A stretch of DNA of 64,000 bases from Diphasiastrum complanatum. Its lineage: Eukaryota; Streptophyta; Lycopodiopsida; Lycopodiales; Lycopodiaceae. The notes beneath the pieces are model-generated. The model was not told the origin of the DNA, ran no database searches, and worked only from the letters and a program-made list of their open reading frames with translations. The stretch spans positions 7,658,873-7,722,872 of the forward strand of contig CM055107.1 of assembly GCA_029204225.1 (NCBI GenBank), given 5' to 3'. Both the position numbers and the translations under genes were made by a program. Of this stretch, positions 20,941 to 32,440 are shown piece after piece (within the stretch, counting starts at the first letter, position 1; each line of letters begins with the position of its first letter).

Positions 20941-21636
20941 TACTGGCTGAGATGCCATTTGAAAAATGAGACATAAACTATGTCGGCCCTATTCGTCCAA
21001 CTACTTGTGGCTCCCAAGCTCGATATATCATTGTCGCCTCTAACTACTTGACCAAATTGGTAGAAGCCAAAGTGGTGAGGAAGGTTGATGCCAACTCTAT
21101 TGCTAAATTCATGTATGAAAACATCCTTGTTCATTTTGGGTGCCCACTAGAACTCATGAGTGATCGCGGAATGCATGGGCCTAAACGAGACTATCACTCA
21201 CATGTTATCCTCTTATCTGGTTGTCCATAGGAAGAGTACACCCTATTACCCGCATTCTAACGGACAAGCAGAATCATCAAACAAGATCCTCTAACGAAAT
21301 TATCACGAAGATGGTTGAAGTTTCATGATCAAATTGGGAACATAAGCTTCATGCAACTTTATGGGCTTTTAGAACCACATTCAAAGTGAGTACTAGACAA
21401 ACTCCATTTCAAATGGTGTATGAACAAGAAGCCGTAATGCCTATTGAGTTCATTTTTCCTAGTTTGAGAGTCACGAATGACTTAGTACAGAGGAATCCAC
21501 CAGAAGGAGATTAGGCAACCTTCTTCAACTTCATGAAACTCGCTTCCTAGCGCTTCACACCCTAGATGTAGAGAAACACCAACGAGAGGCCTGACACGAT
21601 CGAAATATCAAGACCAAGGACCTCGTTAAGGGATAA
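20941..21636 (+). pseudogene. Ty3-gypsy integrase catalytic core
   Basis: Contains MPFEK-stop-DINYVGPI, RYIIVASNYLTKLVEAKVV and HFGCPLELMSDRG. In other frames it has PYYPHSNGQAESSNK and LWAFRTTFKVSTRQTPFQMV. The first Asp (DINYVGP), second Asp (SDRG) and Glu (GQAES) can all be picked out, but they lie in different frames. The TGA at 20967-20969 replaces the highly conserved Trp before xxDxVGP, a clear TGG-to-TGA change. Confidence 0.88.
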
Positions 21637-21894
21637 TTGGCCCTGTTATACAATGTCAAGGCACATAAATGTAAGTTTAAGTTTCAGGGAGAAGGACCTT
21701 ACAAGGTAGTAGAGATCCAACCTAATGGCGCAGTCAATCTCATCTTCCTACAAGGCGAATTGCTCGACACGCCCATTAATGTTAGCAATTTGTGTCACTA
21801 CTATTCAGCTGATGTTGAGCTAGGGATGTACCAGAATCACCATCCTCATCATCTTCTTCCACTCATGAGGGGCCATCCACACTCCGTTAGCTAG
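21637..21894 (+). pseudogene. Ty3-gypsy integrase C-terminal domain
   Basis: Reads MALLYNVKAHKCKFKFQGEG then PYKVVEIQPNGAVNLIFLQG and ISNLCHYY-like residues, the GPY/F-type module that ends gypsy pol (K-F-GPY.V). The tail is short with a His-rich stretch. No chromodomain was seen. Confidence 0.8.
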
Positions 21895-23190
21895 GCTAGG
21901 TAGGAGTCTCTAATTAGTTTCGATTTGGTGAATCTAGATAGATAAATTAAATAGTTGTCGATTTAGATAGAGGATAGCGTAGATTAGTTAAACGTCGACG
22001 GTAGTTTAGATCTAGATTGTTAGGAGTTTGATCTCTAGCATCTCGATTAGATCTAGAATAGCTAGGTAGATTAGATAGCTAGATCCGATAGTTAAAGTAG
22101 ATTTGTTCTACTTGGATAGTTGGATTAGTTGTTAACTAGGTAGTTTTACCTTAGAAAGAGCAATTAGGTAGTTAGTTAGCCTAGGCAGATTCAAACTAGA
22201 CGATCCTGATTCGCTATCTAGGATTAATCTAGGAAGGACAATTAGATCTAGGAATTTAGATAAGCTAGAATAGTTTTAGGTCAATTAGCGTTAGAGTAAT
22301 AGATCAAGATCCATAGACTAAGGTAGTTGCCCACCGTGACCCTTAGATAGCTTAGATAGGATAAGTTAGGCCAAATTAGATTTCCTTAGTTAGTTGATCC
22401 TAGTTCAGGTAGATCTGTTAGTTAGATTAGCCTAGAAATGTAGCGTTTAGATTAGATAGTGATAGATAGTCAGCAGGGTAGAAAGATTAGCCTAGAAAGA
22501 TAACGTTTAGATTAGATAGTGATAGATAGTCAGCAGGGTAGCTTTTAGACTAGTTCAACCGCTAGGATAGATGTAATTCTAGTTATTATAGGGTACCAGA
22601 TCATGACCCATAGGTTAGGGTAGCTATTGTCCATGACCCGCAGATTATATTGTCTAGTTAGGTAAATTAGATTAGATTTACTTGTAGATCGACCTCGTTA
22701 GACTAGGAGGCTGTCCCTTACTATAGTTAAGTGATGATTTTAAAATAAATAGGAGATTGAGTATATCTAGTTAGGGAGAGCATCACCAGAACCCTATATA
22801 TAAAAAATCCCACCTTGTACACACACATTGCCTTTGCCCTTGTACAGATCCTATGTTAAAATCCAAACCTACCCTTCTTTTCTCTTTTCTCCTTGTAAAA
22901 TTGCCCTAGAAATGTCCTGAATGGTCTATAAGGAGTACTACTGCTATTTTTGACAGTCATTGTCCTCGCCATTATTATTCTTTGTTGCACTTGAACGCAT
23001 GATTGAAACTGTCCAGAAAAATTTTGGTCAAAATACAAGTTAGGCCCATTTTTTTGACAAAACCGCAATTTTTAATAAACAACGGGACATTCTGATTAGA
23101 AAATCTCAAAAATTTGGTAGCCAAACGAGAAACAGATTGTGCACAGTGCAAACACTAATGATTCGACATAGATTAGATTGATTTTTAAAA
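21895..23190. repeat. Short-period TAGATTAG-rich region, possible LTR
   Basis: Words such as TTAGATTAG, AGTTAGG and GATCTAGA recur across about 850 bases. A 60-70 bp direct duplication lies at about 22421-22545 (both copies carry GATAGTGATAGATAGTCAGC). A TATATATAA word near 22794 gives promoter character. The position after gypsy pol suggests a 3' LTR or a neighbouring element's 5' LTR, but no partner copy is in the window. Confidence 0.5.
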
Positions 23191-23196
23191 AAGACA

Positions 23197-23475
23197 GTAG
23201 TGAGTTTTACTCGTCTGTGTGCTATTACTCGCCCTCAGTTATTACTCACATCCTGTTATTATTCACCCTCAGTAATTACTCGCGCCTTCTACTATTTCTC
23301 GTTGTGTGCCATTACTCACCCACAGTATATAACTCACCAGTTTTCTATTAGTCACCGACTCCTATTACCCACCTGTTTGTTTATAGCTTGCCTGTTATTA
23401 CTTGCCGAAGCCTATTACTCGCCACCTGCATATAACTCGCCATCTGTGTCTATAACTCACCATCCCCAATTTTAC
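23197..23475 (+). repeat. TATTACTCACC-type minisatellite
   Basis: The word TATTACTC(A/G)CC or a close variant recurs more than ten times at roughly 20-base spacing. It makes the apparent leader of the frame starting at 23518. Confidence 0.75.
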
Positions 23476-23517
23476 TCTACCTCAGATCCCCATCCACATC
23501 AGCACCTGACTGCATCC

Positions 23518-24300
23518 ATGGCACCAAAACATCATCTTTCGAATGCTACTGCTCCACCAGGTCAAAAAGCTCCCATCACCCGAAACACCGCTGCACCTTC
23601 TAGTCCCAACCATTCTTCTAGTCTTGTTCCATCTTCACGTAACGCTTACTTGCCATCCGCATCCCAACAGACCGCATCCACCTCGTCCTCCTCCCCATCC
23701 TCATCCACGTCCCCCAGCCAATAGGAGAGAGGCACATCTCCCCGATCTGCCCACCGAACTGCTGCTCTTGCCGCTCGTGCACCTTCACGGTACACCATCA
23801 TGTCTTTACTCACACGGAGCAAGAGATTGCAGCTCTTAGCAACGACAGTTATCTCGCAGTTCTCATAACATGGAAGTGCTCATCTTCCAGACATTGCTCT
23901 GGTCGAGCAAGTCTTTTCCACATTTGACAAAGGCCATTTCACCATCACCTATAAAGGGTAGGACCATATAGTCTCCCTCGACCTGCAGCCAATTTCGATA
24001 GCTCTGATTCTTCCACACTCTAGCCACCTGCCAACCACTCAAACCCTCACCAAATTTGACGTATCCATATGTTTTCGTCCAGATGATGATAACGTTAAAA
24101 CAAAAACCAGCGACAACTACCTGATTTTGCACTTCAGAAATCCCAATCTCTGTGGCGCGATATATTTTTAGTCCACCACCATCATCATGAGCTCCCACCG
24201 TCCCCTCCGCGTGTCCAAGCAAGTCATCGTCATGACGACAATAATAGACGGACCAAATACTTTATGATCATGCCTTGTTTCTCATAAAGGAGTTACAGGC
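23518..24300 (+). pseudogene. Decayed coding frame of unknown family, N-terminal part
   Basis: Starts with ATG (MAPKHHLSNATAPPGQKAP), followed by a Ser/Pro/Thr-rich tail, then ordinary globular-looking sequence (HFTITYKG, DHIVSLDLQPISIAL, KFDVSICFRPDDDN). One frame holds for about 260 codons with five internal stops: TAG at 23722, TAA at 23866, TAG at 23959, TAG at 24169 and TGA at 24265. Each sits where Gln, Arg or Trp could fit. The placement after a gypsy element and promoter-like sequence suggests a retroelement gag or accessory frame, but no gag motif was recognised. It may be one gene with 25168-25683. Confidence 0.5.
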
Positions 24301-25167
24301 TACTTTCAAGTGCCCCTCACGGATCACCTGTGGTGGTCTCATCACCGTCATTGCCTACACTCACCTGGAGCATCTAGGTGTTAAAACACCCACACTCTCC
24401 TCTCCATTTGCAAGCCTATTATCCCAAGATCCACTTATAACAATTGCCCACCTTCGCCTCATTGCCTATGCCATCAACTCACACACACACTATCCCAATG
24501 TGCACTAGCCCCATCCACTCCTCCCCCGTACTTCAGATCACATCCTCTGTACATAGCCCCATCTGCCCCGCAATTTCTTCTCCTGTTTCCATAGCTATCA
24601 CAAGTTCCACCACTTTCACAATCACCACTCTTACCATCGCCACCTCATCCCCCCTTACTCACTATTCCACTTACTTCATCTCCCATTTTCCCCACAGTTG
24701 TTTCCACCATTGCTGCTCTCACCACCTCTATTGTCACCCCTGTTATCGCCACCATCTCCACCACCACTGTTCCACTCATCACCACCATCTCTGTCACCCC
24801 ACCTCTTCCACCACTCATCGTAACTCTTCCAGTTGGGACACTCAGGCTCTGGGATGTTGGATTGTTTTAACGAGCCTCTAGCAATTACTCTACCAGATGC
24901 TTTCTGAAAGAGCTATTGAGCAATCGCACGGCTAATTGGTGACGGGGGAAATGCTGCAGGCCTTGACTGATCAGGTCGTGCAGCTAAAAAGAGAGCAAGA
25001 AAAGAAAGGATTGAGAGCTAGGCATTGGTCCACCAGTTGACAGGCCAGTTGAAGAAAGCAGAGCAAGCAACTCAGCAATACTAAGAACTCGTGTCCAGAC
25101 TTTAGATCGAGCTCACCAAGAGAAGATCGCACGAAAAAAATATCAATCTGACTGCTAGCATTTGGTG
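24301..25167 (+). pseudogene. Low-complexity Thr/Ser/Pro/His linker and start of a coiled coil
   Basis: Dominated by CAC/ACC/TCC codons that stay open in more than one frame. One frame reads Thr/Val/Ile-rich sequence ending in PPLPPLIVTLPVGTLRLWDV. From about 24925, Gln/Lys/Glu-rich sequence begins (QVVQLKREQEKK; LTGQLKKAEQATQQY) with stops at 25082 (TAA) and 25103 (TAG). It links the pieces on either side. Confidence 0.4.
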
Positions 25168-25683
25168 CTAAAACAGACCGCACTGGAGTAGGAGCGTGAA
25201 TCTATTAAAGCCACCAAGAGATTGCTTAAGGACTACATCTACCAACTAGAGCAAAATGTTTCCAAGAAAAAGGTAGAGTTGCAGAGATCCCAGGCCAACT
25301 TCACCACCCAATAGACGACCTTGGAGCTAAAAGTCCAGCAAGTTGATCAACAAGTGCAGGCCATCCAAGCTACACTCGATCAAATGGTAGCAATGGTAGA
25401 AGAAGAGACACCGGCTGCCCAGAAACTCTAGAGGAAGCTCGTCAAATACTACAAGGATCACTCTGCTCGGGTGCTATAGACCTACCAGGACCAGAGAGAA
25501 CTTCATGATGCGGTGCTCGTAACAAAGGATACCGAGCTGGCCATCCTACGCGCCACGCTCTAAGAAGACGAGCACACACTCAAGGAAACAGAAGGTCAAC
25601 TGCGAAATCTCAAGAAATAGTTCACCGTCGTTCTAGAGTTTTTCACTGCTCTAGATGACAATTTACCTTTAATTTTTCAATAA
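25168..25683 (+). pseudogene. Decayed long coiled-coil C-terminus
   Basis: A single frame of about 170 codons ends at TAA 25681-25683 and contains RLLKDYIYQLEQNVSKKKVE, LELKVQQVDQQVQAIQATLD and TKDTELAILRATL, with hydrophobic residues in heptad spacing. Six in-frame stops interrupt it: TAG at 25189, 25312, 25429, 25477 and 25618, and TAA at 25561. None is TGA, and all fall where Gln suits the heptad pattern. CAG is a CHG methylation site in plants, so CAG-to-TAG decay is the natural explanation. Function unknown. Confidence 0.6.
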
Positions 25684-27400
25684 CTCATTAAACTAGCTTT
25701 CTATTAATTTTCTCTACCTTTCCCGACTCCCCGCCTCACTGATTCAGATCTCATTCATATTTATCAGATTGCATCGGAGGCCAAAAAAATATATTTGTTT
25801 TTGTTGTCCTTACTGGCTTTGTCCAGGTTAAGGATTTCGGCTATTTTTGCAACGTTTTCTCAATAAAATACTGGAGTAAAGAGATTCCTCAACTCAATTA
25901 GTTACTCACATAATTAAGAATCAACACATTTCCTGGTTGTCCTTTGATTAAATATCCATTTGTGATCCGTCAGTCATAAATAGTTAGATTCTTATGATTC
26001 GTCAAAATTCCAAAACATACTTCTGGAGTTTACGTTTAATACACGACTTAGGAAATATATAAGAATCATTCTCAAAATCTTTTCCACTAAGAAAATACCT
26101 AATCTTAAGAATATTTCTCAAACTGGATTCTTAACCAAAATGTAAGCTATCAAATTCAGACCTTTAGGTAGGCAAAGATAGAAAAACTTTAGATTTACTG
26201 TCTAGAATTAAATCTAGATATTATCCAAAGATCTGCTGAATCTCAAAAATTCAGTTGTCATTCTCAAAATCATTATGATTCGTTATCCAATTGAGTGCTT
26301 TGAGATACAATCACTAATGAATTGAGTCTATTTCTCAACTGAGAAATACTCACCCAAGAATTCTATATATCCTATGCACATGATTTTAACTGATGAATCC
26401 GAATGACTCACAATTCATGTGTCTTACAAGCAACATACACCAACAAACAGTTTCTGGTAAACTTCCTTCACACTGTTCATTTTTCCAATTAGCTTCCTCA
26501 GGAGTACATCAATCACTGAAGTTAATCGCTAATGACTCAGAAATCTTAAATGTATAGGCTCAGAATTCCATTATACTAGTATTATTCAAAAAGATCCAAT
26601 TCGGCATCTTACTCTGAATCTATCCGAAAACACTTTAAAAAACAATCTCATTTCTATACCCAAGTTGGTTCTCTTTCAAAAAGTATGCAACCCACATATT
26701 TTCAAATAGAATTTTATCCCACCACTTCACCCCTCCTTTTAAAGGAATTATCAATTTCAATAAAAGTTAACTAGAAAGCCTGATATGTAGAAATATCCAA
26801 ATCCATGAAAAGTCAATAATAAGTGCATTCCATAAAAGGATTCACTCTATTTCAAACATGACTTCTCTTTCAAATATTTTCAACTCGAGTGATCGGAACT
26901 ACCATTCTATCGAAATCCATTTTTGCACAAAGAGATACTCTAGATTTAAGAAATTGAAACACTTTAACCTTAGAATTTACCAGATTTCCAAGTCTATTCC
27001 CACAAGTAGTAATTTGTATGACATAACAGTCTTCCAGAAGAATAACTTCATGCTGAAAAGAATTTATATAACTAGTCAGATGTCTTATATTCAAGAAATT
27101 ATTAAGAAGTAAAGGATTAATTAAAAAGTGAGAAATAGATTTGAGGGCCTCTGATTTTGTAAATAATGAGATACCACATTGGGATCTAGATTAAACCTCA
27201 AAATTTTCCAAAATACCCCACATTTGTAATTTGTAGAGACAAATTGCTTCCAAGTAATAAAGACTTTTCCAGCTTTAAACCCAGATAGACTTTGATGATA
27301 TAGAATTATCAATGATCAGTATTCGTATAGGATATCATATGAAATTAATTGCTTTAATGAATTGAGTAACAGGCATTGACACCTGTAGAACTAAGAATCT
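25684..27400. other. AT-rich stretch, no coding or repeat unit seen
   Basis: Only short frames. An AATAAAA word near 25863 might be a polyadenylation signal for the decayed frame upstream. Confidence 0.4.
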
Positions 27401-28330
27401 TCTATGAACCATGTTTGATGATATTATGATCATTGACCTTTCTTTGAAGGGATGTGCAGGTATACATGAAACGTACCTGAAGAGTCTGAACAAGAATAAG
27501 AAACCCTATGGGCTTAAGGACTGATCTCTCTTTGAGGGTATGTGCAGGTACTCGAGAAAGTGCCAGAAGAATAAGAATCGAATCAAGAAACTTTCTAAGC
27601 TTAAAGACAGTATACAAGAAGGCTTTCTGATAAAGTCTATAATGAAGGCTCAGTAGAGTCTATAAAGAAGGCTTATTTATAAGTCTATAATGAAGGCTCA
27701 TAGGAGTCTATAAAGAACAAGACAAGGCTTAGGGTCTGATCACCCTAGTGACTTGTTCCACCATGATTGAGGATGGGCAACCTCTGGAAAGTAAGTGCCA
27801 ATGAACATGACTGAGGATGAGCAACCTCTAGAAAAAAGGGCCTAGGAATTGATGGACATTATGCAAACACAAGATGGACATATACCTTGGCTCTTCCATA
27901 GGAAGATTGCACTTGGGTGAATTCCCAAGTTGTAACCATGTAAAATTGTTTGTAATTAAAAGTCAAGTTTGAACCTTGTACCACCTACCTCTCACCTACT
28001 TTTCCTCATGCATTCTAGGCTATTTGACACCTAGAATGGGGCGCCCTCCTACACTCTCACTTCAAATGCCAAATCATTCTAATAACTCTCTCTAGTACAC
28101 ATCACCCATTCACCCTCCCTAACTAAAACAACTCATCCATGCACTCCACTTCTCTCTAAGTCCAATTGGAGTCTTCCTCACACCTCATGCACTTGAACTT
28201 GACACCTCCACTCTCTATATAAGTGGAAATGCGCCCCTCTACCAGGAGGAATAAAGATTGATGCATCCAAACTCTGCCATTTTATTGTTTGTTGTGTACA
28301 GGTGATCTGGAGAAGGGAATTGAGGCATCA
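27401..28330. repeat. LTR-like region with short duplications
   Basis: Near-duplicates occur at 27430-27560 (GATGTGCAGGTA, GAATAAGAA) and 27620-27715 (GTCTATAATGAAGGCTCA twice). A TATATAAG promoter word near 28216 and AATAAAG near 28252 follow. The promoter/poly(A) order suggests LTR sequence, but no boundaries or partner were found. Confidence 0.35.
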
Positions 28331-28411
28331 CCTCAAGGGGACTATGTTATTTTGTGATTGCAAGATTATTTGGAGCTCAAACCCTCGGATTTCTATCTCT
28401 CACATCACAAC

Positions 28412-28416
<5 letters not shown>

Positions 28417-28457
<41 letters not shown>
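28417..28457. repeat. (CT)n microsatellite
   Basis: About 20 CT units. Confidence 0.98.
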
Positions 28458-28460
<3 letters not shown>

Positions 28461-28519
28461 TTCTCTCAAAACTATGGTATGCTCTTGAAACTGTTACTCA
28501 TATGTCAGAATGGCTGATC

Positions 28520-29110
28520 AGTACTTTTGCATGTCATAGTGTCTGTGGCCAATTGACTATGCATGTCAGATGTAGAGCATGCATGTCATAGCATTAGTGG
28601 CCTATTGTCCATGCATGTTAGATCTAGAGCTTGCATATTAGATCTAAAGCTTGCATGTTAGATCTAAAGCTTGCATGTCAGTTTGGAAGCTTGCATGTCA
28701 TGCCATCAGTGGCCTATTGTCTTTGCATGTCAGATGTAGAGCATGCATGTCATAGCATCAGTGGCCTATTGTCCATGCATGTCAGATCTAGAGCTTGCAT
28801 GTTAGATCTAAAACTTGCACGTCAGATTTAGAGCTTGCATGTCATGCCATTAGTGGCTTATTGTCTTTGCATGTCAGATTTGAAGCTTGCATGTCACATC
28901 ATGCATTGCCAAATGACCATGCATGTCACTTCATGACTGTTGCAAGTCAAGAATCCATGAATCCTTATGATTGCATGTCACTTCAGATAGTTGCATGTCA
29001 AGAATCTATGAACCCTTATGATTGCATGCCAAGAATCCATGAACCCTTATGATTGCATGTCAAGAATATAAAATCCATTTGGATTGCATGATAAGAATCT
29101 AAGACCCAAT
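28520..29110 (+). repeat. GCATGTCA-based interspersed minisatellite
   Basis: The core TTGCATGT(C/T)AGAT.TAGAG recurs at 20-30 base spacing. It is interleaved with a longer unit containing GTGGCCTATTGT (at least four copies near 28550-28860). The last part uses GATTGCATGTCAAGAAT. More than 20 copies of GCATGTCA or close variants. Confidence 0.85.
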
Positions 29111-30490
29111 ATGATTGCATGTCGAAAAGATTAAGTCTTATGAAGAGATGTCTATGCTTTTGTTAAGCTAGATATGGAATTTAAGATCAGTGAATATGAA
29201 TCAAGTCTATGTTAAGTTGATGTTCCTACATCTGAGACCCTATTGGAATCCATTGTATATGGAATTGGCATTGGCCAATTGGATTTGCATAATGATAAGA
29301 AAAGAATCCTCTGGAGAGGGGGGGGAGGGGGGGGGGGGGGGGGTGTCCCCATCTTGACCTCTCAGTGCTTCTGCTATTGTGTGAATGAATCTTTGTGATG
29401 CAATATTTTTTGAGTTTTGATTTAAAATCTTATTGATTTTCATTAAGTTGATTCAAGAGTAGCTTTATGTGAATGATTAAGCCATTTAATTCTTTTGGCC
29501 TTTAAGAACTTAGGATAGGCCTTTACCCTCGAGTTCACAACATTTAGTCAATGGTTTTTTTTTTTTCCTCATATCATGACTAGGTACTAAACACACCATT
29601 GATCATTAGATCTTCACAGTCCTAGAATTTTTTTTCCAAAATTACTGATGTCCCATACCATCAGCTTTTCCTTTCTTAAAAGTCCTTAACCGTCTTATCT
29701 GATATTCTAGAGATCCATAGATCATCTAGCTATCCTATAGTTCACATAGGAAATTATCTTTTATTCCCACATACTGGAGAATCCATTTATTTGGATGACT
29801 AGCATGCCTATCAGATGCCTATCAGATGGATACCACAAATCCACATCTGATCCTGTGATCTAAGCAGAAGAATTAACATGGTTCACTATTACATTATGAT
29901 CTTTTCTGGTTAATGATAAGTTTTGAAACCCTACTGATGCATCAAATCTAGGGACAAGCTTCAGTCAATTAACAGATCCAATGTAATCCACGTCTCAGAT
30001 TCCACTCCTAATATCTCATTTGACATCCAAAACTACGGATAACTCAATGGTTATAAAGATGAGTTATGAATTCAACTAAATGATTTTTCTCCAGGAAATT
30101 AATATATGGTATTAAGCAATTATTTACGGGATTAACAAAATCCTAACTGTGAAATACCTTTCCCGATCACACTTACTACCTCTGATGTCCACTATTCTTC
30201 CCTCAGAATTTTTCAGTCCCCTGAAAATATTTTAGCTAAGGTATAATGAAGAACTAAAGACATTAGTAAATGTAGAAAAATGAATTATTGTAGGAAAAAA
30301 GCTTGAAATAGTTTTATCTCTATCCTATACCTGGGTAGAATTATAGATATACAAACCACCATAGGATTTTAACTGGAAATGAAATCAGTTCTACTTTTGA
30401 TCAGTTCCTATTCTTATGATTTTTTCATTAATTACAGATAACTTTAATGAAGTAATTCTTTACCACTATAGGGGAAGCTCCCTCAAGATC
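29111..30490. other. Non-coding stretch with a poly-G run
   Basis: A G-rich run lies at about 29318-29343. Otherwise AT-rich, with no frame or repeat I can support. Confidence 0.5.
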
Positions 30491-30491
30491 C

Positions 30492-30988
30492 TGCTTACAA
30501 GACAAAACACAATAGAAAACACACTATGGAGCAACTGCCCAACCAAATAGAAGCAACCTATCAACTCAAGAAGCTTCACCCCCAAGCCAAGGAATAGGAG
30601 ACATGAATATAGAGTGAAATCCTGGCAATGAATCCATCCCAAATATGAAGAGTAGGGCGAGTTTGGCCTTTTCTTATAGAGCCATGAACCACCTATGCAC
30701 ACAGACATGCAAGGTCCTAACCCTCCTATACTTAGATTCTTCCAGAATAGATTCTTTATGCATAGATCTTCTATTCATAGAATTGCTATTGATAACTTTA
30801 CACATGCCTTGACTGTCCCAAACCTTGTACTAACTTCATTTAGTGTGTTATGGGCCTCACAAGGATATTAGTTACTTTCGGGTCACATCCAGTATGATGT
30901 GGCATAACTAACAGCTTGATTCACTGGAGTATCGTGTATCCAAGACTAGGAGTATACTGGATCCTACTTACTGGCCATGGACATAACA
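30492..30988 (-). repeat. Gypsy-type LTR, copy 1
   Basis: Minus strand starts TGTTATGTCCATGGCC at 30988. Its first 150 bases match the LTR start at 40161 (shared word ACTCCTAGTCTTGGATACAC), and its distal part matches 46100-46440 (shared GGCCTCACAAGGATATTA, GAAGCTTCACCCC.AAGCCAAGG). The end near 30492 (minus ...TAAGCA) is inferred. No internal coding is attached, so it may be a solo LTR. Confidence 0.6.
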
Positions 30989-31171
30989 CATGTGGTCTAT
31001 TGGCTTCCATATATGAGATTAGGAGGATTGGCCTAGGCCATTTTTTTCTTCAAGAAGGGTTGTGGAAGGACGAATAGCTTCCGCAAAAGTTTGAAAAATT
31101 GCAGGTGTCTCAAACTTGAAAGCATCTCTAGTGGAATGAAGTCCTTTCAAGAAGCCGGAGACGCTAATTAA

Positions 31172-31906
31172 ATGGAAAGAACTCCCTCATCCATCTTTGC
31201 CAAATTTATGAATGTTCTTTGTGCAAATATGGCGTATGTTGTGCCTTTACAAAATGTTTCAGATATGATGAAGAAAGTTTTGTGTGAAAAATTTTGTGGC
31301 AATAAAAAATTGGACTACAAGATCCTACACCTTCTTGTGAATGGAGCTCTGTTCTCCATTGCACTTCCTGATTGCTCTTTTATCTTTGACCAAGAATTGA
31401 TAGAAATCCTTGTATAGTGCTCTAAAAATTCTATTGAGGTCAGTTTTGTGACACTGTTTGGTACCAATTTTGAAAATGTCATTTTGCAACTTTGGCCTAC
31501 CCAGTCACTAGAAAACGGAAATAACCAGAGGTAAATTGAAATTTGAAATAATATGCTAAAGCATTGCTACTAGTATGAGAATATTATGATTATGTCGTAT
31601 CTTCAAACAATGTTTTTGAAAGGAGCATACAGGTTGACTGATAAAGGCCTGTTGACTATGATCGAATAAGCTCCACATTTGACTTGTCTGGATATCAGTT
31701 TACGCTCTCTTATTTCAGAAGTAGGAGTTAAAAAAGTTGCTAATGGTTGGGCTTCAAAGTTGAACTTTCTCTCTTTGGAGGGCTACACACACATGAATGG
31801 GCTTAAATTACTTCCATCATTGACTAAGCTGCAGGAATTGACACAAATTTTTTTTGGTGGAGTTGGTGGTATCACTAATGATTGTGAAAGATTTGGGATC
31901 CATTAA
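31172..31906 (+). pseudogene. LRR protein pseudogene (F-box/LRR-like)
   Basis: One frame runs about 245 codons from ATG 31172 to a stop at 31904-31906, with five internal stops: TAG, TAA, TGA, TAG, TAA. The second half shows leucine-rich repeats of the cysteine-containing type: RLTDKGLLTMIE, LTCLDISLRSLISEVGVKKV, LNFLSLEGYTHMNGLKLL and PSLTKLQEL. This is the pattern of plant F-box/LRR proteins, which bind substrates for SCF ubiquitin ligases. No F-box was found, so either it is lost or the gene is a non-F-box LRR. The stop after TMIE replaces a residue in a conserved LRR position, where Gln fits (EQAPHLTCLDIS). No introns are needed, so it could be a processed copy or a fragment. Confidence 0.65.
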
Positions 31907-31909
31907 GAT

Positions 31910-32440
31910 CCAAATCTACAATAGATCTTTGGTTACAAAAACAAGCAACTCACCATTCTTGCCAATATAGAAAAATCAGCATCTACTCTAAGAATGAGAT
32001 GCAAAATCTATTAGATCTTGACCAAACATGAACCAAAATATAAAAATAGATTGTTGTGCATACAATTATAGTAAGCTACTGTATTTCACATGTGTGGATA
32101 TGAATATAACAAATATTGAGCATTCTACACATAGAATTGCAAGATATCACAAGTATAGTGTACCAATGGATAGTAGAATCCAAGAGAACCATGTATAAGC
32201 ATGAATGAGATAAGAGAGAGTGAGTGATCTTTCTTCCCACGAGTTACATCCTTTTATAACAGGTCCAAACCTAAGTTTCCACTTGGTTTTCCTCCAAAAT
32301 GTAAACCCTACTATTTTTGGGACTAGATTCAATGTACCCTACATTCAAATTTGAATCTACTCAAACTCGACTTCCTACATTTTCCACACTTTCCAAAAGT
32401 GTCTATGCAAATACTTTTTAGACTAATATAACTTTGAAAG
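31910..32440 (-). repeat. Probable 3' LTR of the copia fragment at 32441-33180
   Basis: Non-coding, directly downstream of the protease fragment on the minus strand. It shares layout with the 7476 element's LTR (GAGATAAGAGAGAGTGAG, CTTTTATAACAGG promoter-like word, CAAACTCGACTTCCT near the end). Boundaries not fixed. Confidence 0.4.

Noticed and set aside
24444-24881. 145-codon His/Ser/Thr-rich frame
   Set aside because: Low-complexity CAC/ACC/TCC sequence open in several frames; treated as a linker in the decayed gene around it.
25168-25683. Alternative genetic code (TAG/TAA as Gln)
   Set aside because: The intact copia polyprotein and other plant features use the standard code; decay by C-to-T change is sufficient.
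28520-29110. CRISPR-like spaced repeats
   Set aside because: Repeats are imperfect, irregularly spaced and interleaved; the genome is plant nuclear.
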